A stretch of 64,000 nucleotides of DNA from the NCBI GenBank assembly GCA_943787265.1, contig CALSLT010000019.1, positions 1 through 64,000 on the forward strand, read 5' to 3'. Shown here piece by piece: positions 8,153 through 14,239 of the stretch. The notes below the pieces were generated by a model. The model worked only from the letters and a program-made list of their open reading frames with translations, was not told the DNA's origin and searched no databases. Position 1 is the first letter of the stretch. Every line of letters begins with the position of its first letter. The translations under genes and the position numbers were made by a program. The stretch is from an uncultured Planctomycetaceae bacterium (GTDB taxonomy: Bacteria > Planctomycetota > Planctomycetia > Planctomycetales > Planctomycetaceae).

Positions 8153-10612
8153 TCAGAACTTCAATGTAGCAGGTGTTGGTTCTTCAGGTTCGCCCAGACC
8201 GTCGATGGGTAGAGGTGTTGACTCTGGTTCGCCGGCGGAATCTTTAGATTCAGGTTCAGGCGGAAATAAACTGTCAGTCGGACGGGTACTCTTGCGGAAT
8301 CCCGAGTCTGGCTCCAATTCGGGGAAGGCTGGCTTGTTGGTGGTCGGTGGTTTCCGGGTAGTCAGCGGCGTTATTTCCGGTTCTCGTAAACTTCGATTTT
8401 CAACTTCAAAGACCTTAAGATCGGCAACGGCCTGTTGAAGGCGAAGTTCTGCTTTTTCGATCTCCAGAATATGCTGTCGCACTTCAGATTCCGGTACCGA
8501 GCCTGGCACTCTGTTGTTCACATCGATGAAAATTTTGTACTCGTTTTTCAGCACTTCGAGGTTTTTCTCGAGCAGTTGGATGTTGACCCTTAGTGAATTC
8601 CGTTGAGCTTCAATCCAACGATTCTTCTGGGCAAGCAACTTTCTCGCCTGGTCGAGAGCAAGCTTTGCCAGTCGCAGCTCGTAACCGAGCTCTTCTGTTT
8701 GCTCCGGGGTCTTCACTTTTGCAAGTCGGCTCTGAATCCTTTCGACTTTGAGGCTGGAAATCTCGACAACGTTCTCCGCGATGATCAATTCCTGTTGCCG
8801 CATCGCTCCTTCGTTCTTCGAAGGAAACGTGAGAGGGTTTTGTGCCTGAAGATTCTCAAGTGGTTGACTTGGAATCACGTCGTCAATGACTGTGGCATCT
8901 GCTTCAATCTCTGGCTGAGGAAGAAAGTCTGAGGCTGGTTCTACGTTGGGAAGAGTCACGGTCTCCGGCTGCTCTGGAAGTCCCGGGCCAACGCCAGCCT
9001 GCACCTTTGTGGCCTCAGCCGTCTCTGGAATTGGCGGAGTTAACGTGTCATCTCTGTAGGGTCTATTCTGAACTAAACCGATGGAATCGGCTGAGCTGTC
9101 GTCAGGAAAGTAGTCTTGCAGAGGAAGCAAGTCGTCCGCCGTATGGCTCGAAGCAGCCGGAGCCGTTCGCACGACGTCCCAGCTTAGATCGTCTTTCTCA
9201 CCAAGCAGTTCGTGCAGACGTCGATCGATGATCTGTTGCCGCAGTTTTGCGCGTTGTTGAACTCGCGATTCGATTTCTCTCAGTCGACTGCTCAACAGAG
9301 CGACTTCGATCCCCTGGAGCTGAAGCCTTTTCTCGAAGGCCTCTTCCAGTAGCGTCAGTAGGTTCTTACGAGCCGATTTGAATTTGGGATGTTGACTCGA
9401 ATAATGCTTTTGCATGAGACGAACTTCGTTCGACATCTGCACAGACTCTTGGTCGACAAGTGCGACCTGCTCACGTAGTTGCTTTGCCTGGTCTGCTGGT
9501 GCTTGAAGTGTTTCCCACTGCGAGTTGCTGTTGAATTCGAGGAATTCGGATGTTCCGCTTGGCTGCGAACCGTACAGCGACTCTGTGGCGGTACTTGCTG
9601 CTGGCCCAGCCGCGGGCTGGTCAAGCTGCTGAGCCAGTTTTTCAACCTGAACGATCTCCGCCAGCGGCCCTCGCATTACAACGGTGTTCGTTGCAGGCTC
9701 TGAATCGAGCCGTAGTTTCGAATTCCTGTCCTGTCTTAATGCGAGGTCTCTCGCGATGCTGTTGAAGTCGTTAGCTCTCACAAATCGCAATTGGACGATT
9801 CGAATCGCCAGCGGGTTTGAATCCGATTCCGGGTTGCTGCTTGATTCATCATTCACTGTATGCGGAATGGGCCACGAATAAGTTTTCTTTCCAACATCAA
9901 CACCTTTCGCCGCAAGTCGGTCCAGACCCTCGGACACTCGCTTGATCTGCTCAAACTTATCTGCCGGAACTTTACAGATAAGACTGTTGGATTGATCTTC
10001 CGTTGCCAGGAACCAGCGTTGCTTGTTGGCTTCTTCCTGAAAGATGTTTCTGATGACAGAACGGATGTCGTTCGCCCGGACGTTTCGAAAACGGATAACG
10101 CGGAGCGGTTGCTTCGTTTGTTCTGCATCGAAACTTCCGCTTTCGAAGCCGTCGCCGCCTGCGTCGAAACCAAATTCTTCATCAGTGCCGAATCCGAAGT
10201 CCTCAGCGGATTCGGCCGACGAGGCCTCATCGCCAAACAGAGAAAGATCGCGTTTCGCAGCCTTACGGCGTTTGGAATCGTTACGGCTCTCGTCATCATC
10301 TTCCGCGACCGGCTGTGAAGGTTCCGCTAATTCTGCGCTACTCGCGAACGGGTCGTAGGATGTTGGGCCCGGTAGTTCTTCTCCACTGGCAGCAGACGAT
10401 GAGGTTGTTCCGAAGGGCTCAGTCGAATCTGCTGATATTGGTTGCAGCTCATCCGATGTAGCCTGCTGAGCAAACGGCTGAGCGATCGCTCCAATCTCTT
10501 GATCGGTCACTTCAGCTTGCTGGGCAATTGCTTCAGCTCGGAATTGTAGAAACACAAAAACAAAAGCGGCGGCCAGCGCGAAGCCAGCGCCGAAGGCGAT
10601 GCGAGTTCTCAT
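8153..10612 (-). CDS. Envelope protein with two secretin-N-like domains and coiled coils
   Basis: Protein of 819 residues, last gene of the sigma-kinase operon. An N-terminal membrane anchor or signal (about 5-30) is followed by an acidic Ser/Pro-rich linker. Two related modules come next, starting near residues 170 and 267 (LRVIRFRNVRANDIRSVI and IRIVQLRFVRANDFNSIA). They resemble the NolW/secretin N-domains of secretion pores. The rest (about 365-465 and 600-745) is predominantly charged and heptad-like, consistent with long coiled coils, and ends in a Pro/Glu-rich tail. No secretin pore domain is present, so it is unlikely to be an outer-membrane channel. It starts 3 nt after the kinase stop. 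The function is unknown; a periplasmic sensor or scaffold fits. Confidence 0.72.
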   Translation of the reverse strand: MRTRIAFGAGFALAAAFVFVFLQFRAEAIAQQAEVTDQEIGAIAQPFAQQATSDELQPISADSTEPFGTTSSSAASGEELPGPTSYDPFASSAELAEPSQPVAEDDDESRNDSKRRKAAKRDLSLFGDEASSAESAEDFGFGTDEEFGFDAGGDGFESGSFDAEQTKQPLRVIRFRNVRANDIRSVIRNIFQEEANKQRWFLATEDQSNSLICKVPADKFEQIKRVSEGLDRLAAKGVDVGKKTYSWPIPHTVNDESSSNPESDSNPLAIRIVQLRFVRANDFNSIARDLALRQDRNSKLRLDSEPATNTVVMRGPLAEIVQVEKLAQQLDQPAAGPAASTATESLYGSQPSGTSEFLEFNSNSQWETLQAPADQAKQLREQVALVDQESVQMSNEVRLMQKHYSSQHPKFKSARKNLLTLLEEAFEKRLQLQGIEVALLSSRLREIESRVQQRAKLRQQIIDRRLHELLGEKDDLSWDVVRTAPAASSHTADDLLPLQDYFPDDSSADSIGLVQNRPYRDDTLTPPIPETAEATKVQAGVGPGLPEQPETVTLPNVEPASDFLPQPEIEADATVIDDVIPSQPLENLQAQNPLTFPSKNEGAMRQQELIIAENVVEISSLKVERIQSRLAKVKTPEQTEELGYELRLAKLALDQARKLLAQKNRWIEAQRNSLRVNIQLLEKNLEVLKNEYKIFIDVNNRVPGSVPESEVRQHILEIEKAELRLQQAVADLKVFEVENRSLREPEITPLTTRKPPTTNKPAFPELEPDSGFRKSTRPTDSLFPPEPESKDSAGEPESTPLPIDGLGEPEEPTPATLKF

Positions 10613-10615
10613 TAG

Positions 10616-12229
10616 TTACTCCTGAACAGAGTCAGTTGGTGACGGACCATCCTGGTCCAACGGTGTTTCCGTTTGTCCTGGTGCGATGCCCACTTCGTTA
10701 AGCGGAGTCTCTTCGTCAAGCAAATCGATGTCCTGAGACAGCAAGCTGATGTCCTGATCGATATCAGATTCCCACGATGTGTCGGCAGTCTGGTGCGAAG
10801 CTGTTTCCACGACACTCTCGGCTCCCATCTCTGCCGATGCGGAGTCCTGTGGCGAGTATGGCGACGTTGCTTCCGGCAAAATCTCGCCGAGGTCGTTCGC
10901 GACAGGGGTCGATGATTGTGTCAGCCATTCGGTAATCGGCTGAGCGGCAACGGCCAACGCGGCGATTGCGACAACCAGTGATGCAGCGAAAGCAGTCGTC
11001 CGTTTTCGAGATTGCATCGGCAAGGCGGCCGGCTGTGGAATCGAATCCGGCAGCGGCGTTATGGTCGGTTGCTGAACGTGAGCGAGGCAGCCTTCGAGCA
11101 GGTCTGCAAGTTCGCCTGCTGAATCGAAACGATCGTCCGCAATCTTTGCGTGTAGCTTGTCGACGATCGCCGTAAGCCACAGCGGACTGTCAGAATTGAC
11201 TTCGGACAGTGGTCGAGGATCGACGTCGATAATTCGACGAAGCAAACCCATCGTTGTTTCCGCTCGGAACGGCGGTCGACCGGCACACATCGTGTAAAGG
11301 ACGCTGCCCAGGCTGAAGAGGTCGGATCGGTGATCAACCGCTTCGCCGCGAGCCTGCTCGGGAGACATGAACTGCGGCGTGCCCGCAATCACTCCGCTGC
11401 GAGTCATGCTGGCATCGTCGACGGCTCGTGCGAGTCCAAAGTCGGTCAACATGGCTCGCTCGACGTCACGTTCCAGCAGGATGTTTCCCGGTTTGATGTC
11501 GCGATGAACAAGGCCCTGCTCATGCGCTGCCTGCAAACCGCGAGCTGCCTGGATTCCGATCCTCAATACTTCTTTGGTCCCAAGTTGTCCGTTTCGCCGG
11601 ACGCGTTCCTGCAAAGATTCGCCGTCGACAAAAGGCATCACCAGAAACGGCAACCGTCCTGTCGCGTCGACTGAGTGAATTGCCAGGACATGCGGATGCA
11701 CAACGGCGGCCGCGGCTTTGGCTTCGCGGGCGAATCGTTTTCGCGCGGCGGTACTCGTTGCGTAGTGGGGGGCCAGGACTTTCACCGCGACGAAGCGATT
11801 TAGTTTGGAATCGTACCCTTTCAGGACGACGCCCATTCCACCGCAGCCGATTGGTTCGATGATGTCGTAGTCGCCGAGCTTGCCGAGCATCGCCGGACTG
11901 TCGGACGGCTCCAGAAAATCCAACGGGACATTGCCGACCGAACTTTCGACCGTCGACAACGGTGAAACGATGAAGTCGGCATCCTCAGAATCATCTACCG
12001 AGCTGGACGTTTCGGCGTGCCATTTTTCGGCTGTGTCGAGATCGGCGTTCAGCAGCGAACTGGCTTCGTCCCACCATTCATGTCCGGCTGCCAACGACTC
12101 CAGATCTGACCGACAGGAGTCGCAGTCTTCGAGATGCTCGGCAACGACAACCTGTTCGGCATCGCTGAGTTGCTCATCGAGCAACCGCTTCAACCGATCA
12201 GGATTGCAGTCAGACACACGGACGACCAT
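10616..12229 (-). CDS. Ser/Thr protein kinase with N-terminal anti-sigma-like zinc finger
   Basis: Protein of 537 residues. The first about 45 residues hold a zf-HC2-like finger (Cys8, His32-x3-Cys36-x2-Cys39) as found in anti-sigma factors. The kinase domain (about 121-390) has a glycine loop (IGCGGMGVV), catalytic Lys150, HRDIKPGN with Asp244, DFG at 263-265 and the APE-equivalent SPE at 289-291, so it should be active. A single transmembrane helix lies at about 413-433, followed by an acidic Gln/Asp-rich tail, probably periplasmic. It sits 3 nt after the sigma gene. In planctomycetes such kinases are genetically linked to ECF factors; I infer that finger and kinase together gate sigma activity. 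Confidence 0.92.
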   Translation of the reverse strand: MVVRVSDCNPDRLKRLLDEQLSDAEQVVVAEHLEDCDSCRSDLESLAAGHEWWDEASSLLNADLDTAEKWHAETSSSVDDSEDADFIVSPLSTVESSVGNVPLDFLEPSDSPAMLGKLGDYDIIEPIGCGGMGVVLKGYDSKLNRFVAVKVLAPHYATSTAARKRFAREAKAAAAVVHPHVLAIHSVDATGRLPFLVMPFVDGESLQERVRRNGQLGTKEVLRIGIQAARGLQAAHEQGLVHRDIKPGNILLERDVERAMLTDFGLARAVDDASMTRSGVIAGTPQFMSPEQARGEAVDHRSDLFSLGSVLYTMCAGRPPFRAETTMGLLRRIIDVDPRPLSEVNSDSPLWLTAIVDKLHAKIADDRFDSAGELADLLEGCLAHVQQPTITPLPDSIPQPAALPMQSRKRTTAFAASLVVAIAALAVAAQPITEWLTQSSTPVANDLGEILPEATSPYSPQDSASAEMGAESVVETASHQTADTSWESDIDQDISLLSQDIDLLDEETPLNEVGIAPGQTETPLDQDGPSPTDSVQE

Positions 12230-12232
12230 CGC

Positions 12233-12832
12233 TCAAATTTCCTCTTCCAGCTTTTCGATCTGTTTCCGCAATTTTGCCATGACTCGACTTCGTGCCACGT
12301 AAATCGCTCCCCGCGACATCCTCAGTTCTTCGCAGACGTCGACCAGAGGCCGTTGCTCAACACTCGTCTTCCAGAACGCCAGCCAGGTGGCTTCTTCAAA
12401 TTGCTCCCGAACATGCTCCGCCGCAAACTGAAACAGACGCCGCCGATATTCCAGATCGAAAAGTGCCGTGTTCTCTCCCACGGGATCCGGCTGTTCGTTC
12501 ATCAGTCGAGCGAACTCGCTGTCCCCGGTTCCTCGCGTCTGTCGCCCTTCGCGTTTGAGCAGGTTGATCGTCAGATTGCGGGTGATCGTCGACAGCCAGC
12601 CGCGAAACGAACCTTTCGCCTCGTCAGGATCCCAGCGATCGATCGTTCCCGAAACCGCCACCAGAACTTCCTGAACCAACTCGCGAGCGTCCGCATGTTG
12701 CAGGCCTCGTCGTCTTGCCAGGCGTTCGATCAGCGGCTCGTAAATCTCCAGAAACTCACGCCACGCCCGCTCGTCCTGCGGATTCCGCAGTCGTAGAAGC
12801 AGGCTCGGCCTTGTTTCCGGAGATGTTTGCAT
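12233..12832 (-). CDS. ECF-type RNA polymerase sigma factor
   Basis: Extracytoplasmic-function sigma factor of 199 residues. Region 2 (about 20-90) shows FLEIYEPLIERLARRRGL, ARELVQEVLVAV and the FRGWLSTITRNLTINLLKR helix. Region 4 (about 135-195) has the FWKTSVEQRP start and the MSRGAIYVARSRVMAKLRK helix-turn-helix. It is the first gene of a three-gene operon with the finger-kinase and the secretin-like protein. The family belongs to the planctomycete sigma factors associated with Ser/Thr kinases. Autoregulation from the 300-bp upstream gap is likely but I see no certain promoter. Confidence 0.92.
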   Translation of the reverse strand: MQTSPETRPSLLLRLRNPQDERAWREFLEIYEPLIERLARRRGLQHADARELVQEVLVAVSGTIDRWDPDEAKGSFRGWLSTITRNLTINLLKREGRQTRGTGDSEFARLMNEQPDPVGENTALFDLEYRRRLFQFAAEHVREQFEEATWLAFWKTSVEQRPLVDVCEELRMSRGAIYVARSRVMAKLRKQIEKLEEEI

Positions 12833-13131
12833 TCATTCGCCTTTGAGAGATATCACAATCGCCGCCTCACGATCTTACAGCAATCCGTCGAATAATCCTG
12901 AAAATCATGAACGACTTGTCTGTCGACTTTGCCGATATTCAGTCCAATTCCTGCCTTTTCAAACAGTGGCAACGAAATGGAACTCAGTTCTGAGTGTCGA
13001 AAAGTAAGATTTCGCACGTTTCAGTCGGTATGAGTTTGCTACACTTTTCGGCGGTTTCTATCCGCGACACTGGTTCATGCCGCGGTTCACGGTCTGGCAA
13101 ACAGACGTTCGTTTTACAAAGGACAATTAAA
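12833..13131. other. Divergent intergenic region
   Basis: This non-coding gap lies between the sigma-factor start (reading left) and the HMA lipoprotein start (reading right). It should contain promoters for both. AAAGGA at 13118-13123, 8 nt before the ATG at 13132, is a good ribosome-binding site. No repeat or RNA gene was recognised. Confidence 0.55.
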
Positions 13132-13587
13132 ATGACGAAGTATTTTCCCATGCTTCTTCTTGCGGCAGCGATTGGCTGCACGCAGGGAGGTGCTCCCGAC
13201 TCCGTGCCTGACAGCACGACCGACATCTCCAGCGAGCCGGCTTCAACCGAAGTCGCTATGGAATTGCCCGACGCGTCAGCAACAACCGTCGAATTCTTCT
13301 GCCCAGGCATGACCTGAGGCGGCTGCCGCGCAACGGTCAAAGGATCATTGCAATCGCTACCGGGTGTAGCGAACGTCGAAATCGATGCTGACGCTCTTAC
13401 CGCAACCGTCTCAGTTGAAGCTGGAAAATTTGATGCCGCGAAAGCGGTGGCTGCTCTGAAGAATTCGGGTTTCCCTGCGAAAACTGTAAAGGCAATCGAA
13501 GCCGCCGCAGAAGCTGGAGCCGACGCGCCTGAAGAAACTTCAGACGCTCCTGCTGAAGAAGCCGAATCAACGGAAGCGACTTCCTGA
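13132..13587 (+). CDS. Candidate selenoprotein: HMA-domain lipoprotein with TGA (Sec62) in the metal-binding motif
   Basis: Reading through the in-frame TGA at 13315-13317 gives a 151-residue protein. The first 16 residues are a lipoprotein signal (hydrophobic run ending AIGC, Cys16), followed by an Asp/Ser/Pro linker. An HMA domain covers about 51-121. Its motif reads CPGMT-TGA-GGC, exactly where the family has GMTCxxC, so TGA replaces the first metal-binding Cys and gives U62-G-G-C65. The frame stays open for 89 codons after the TGA and continues with canonical HMA sequence (LPGVANVEID and the ATVSVEAGK strand). The tail is Ala/Glu-rich. AAAGGA precedes ATG 13132 and an intrinsic terminator follows the final stop. 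HMA proteins bind Cu+, Hg2+ or similar ions; a selenolate would alter affinity or redox behaviour. The alternative is a pseudogene from a single TGC/TGT-to-TGA change. Confidence 0.75.
13330..13351 (+). promoter_or_regulatory. Candidate SECIS hairpin downstream of the TGA
   Basis: The arms 13330-13338 and 13343-13351 pair over nine positions with one C-A mismatch and one G-T wobble, around an AAAG loop. The hairpin begins 12 nt after the TGA, about where bacterial SECIS stems sit. If the weak inner pairs open, the loop starts with G13336 in a GGTC context, as preferred by bacterial SECIS loops. The fit to the consensus is suggestive only. An alternative short hairpin lies at 13325-13337. Confidence 0.35.
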
Positions 13588-13616
13588 GTCGCTGAACGGC
13601 TTTTCTGAACCACAAG

Positions 13617-13651
13617 ACAGCCGCGGGATTGTGAATCTCGCGGCTGTTTTT
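13617..13651 (+). terminator. Intrinsic terminator of the HMA gene
   Basis: A 13-bp stem (13617-13629 with 13635-13647, one G-T pair) and a 5-nt loop are followed by a run of five T (13647-13651). It lies 30 bp after the distal stop codon (13585-13587), not after the TGA at 13315. This is consistent with the transcription unit covering the whole read-through frame. Confidence 0.85.
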
Positions 13652-13684
13652 GTGCGCTGTGCTGTTCGGAGTCACGACGGCTCG

Positions 13685-14065
13685 CTACTCATCAGAACCG
13701 AGGATCGCAGTCAGACGGTCGACAACGTCCGGGTTGCCGAGTTCGGCCTTACCAAATCCGTAAACGGCTCCAGCGGCCACCGCCGATTCCTGCGCTTCGG
13801 GAAAGTTTGAAACCAACATGACCGCAACGTGACTCATTGCCGAGTCCGACTTGATCGTTTCAAGGATGCTGAGGCCCTCACTGTAGTCGCGGTCCAGCTT
13901 CCGATTGATCAGTACGAGATCGAAATCAGCAGACTGCAACTCGGCAATCGTGTCGGACGTACCATGAGTCCGGACAATTTCAACATCGAAATGCTCGGTC
14001 AGCAATCGGCTGATCGCAGCGTGATCGGGGTTGCACTGCCCGACATCGAGAACTCGTCTGGTCAT
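13685..14065 (-). CDS. Stand-alone receiver-like protein with Asn at the phosphoacceptor site
   Basis: Protein of 126 residues with the receiver (CheY-like) fold pattern and no output domain. The end of strand 3 reads DLVLIN, so Asn54 replaces the usual phosphoacceptor Asp. The switch Ser86 (MLVSNF) and Lys106 (GFGKAE) are retained. The first strand carries Asp7 but lacks a normal acidic pair. Canonical phosphorylation is therefore unlikely, and it may act as a phosphorylation-independent adaptor. Neighbouring genes face away or toward it and do not suggest a partner kinase. Confidence 0.8.
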   Translation of the reverse strand: MTRRVLDVGQCNPDHAAISRLLTEHFDVEIVRTHGTSDTIAELQSADFDLVLINRKLDRDYSEGLSILETIKSDSAMSHVAVMLVSNFPEAQESAVAAGAVYGFGKAELGNPDVVDRLTAILGSDE

Positions 14066-14239
14066 CGGATGTTTTTCCAGAAGTTGTTGGAGACGATTTC
14101 GCTCGTCAGGAACTATGGCCTGACTTCAAAAGAACGATACACCAGCGACGCCGATTCTTCGATCATCACACATCGCGTTGCGTTGATGCGTCAAGTGGTG
14201 GAGAATGGCCGTTTTACTCCTCCCAGCGGTGCGTGTCTC

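Noticed and set aside
13325..13337. Short GCCG-loop-CGGT hairpin as SECIS
   Set aside because: It is only four base pairs, one a wobble, and its loop lies closer to the TGA than is usual. The 13330-13351 hairpin is the better candidate.
12984..13613. Long - strand open frame over the HMA gene
   Set aside because: It is antisense to the HMA domain, is low complexity and has no recognisable domain. The + strand carries a lipoprotein signal, HMA motif and terminator.
13829..14239. N-terminal extension of the first PSD1 gene
   Set aside because: It overlaps the receiver gene on the other strand. The signal peptide starts at ATG 14240.
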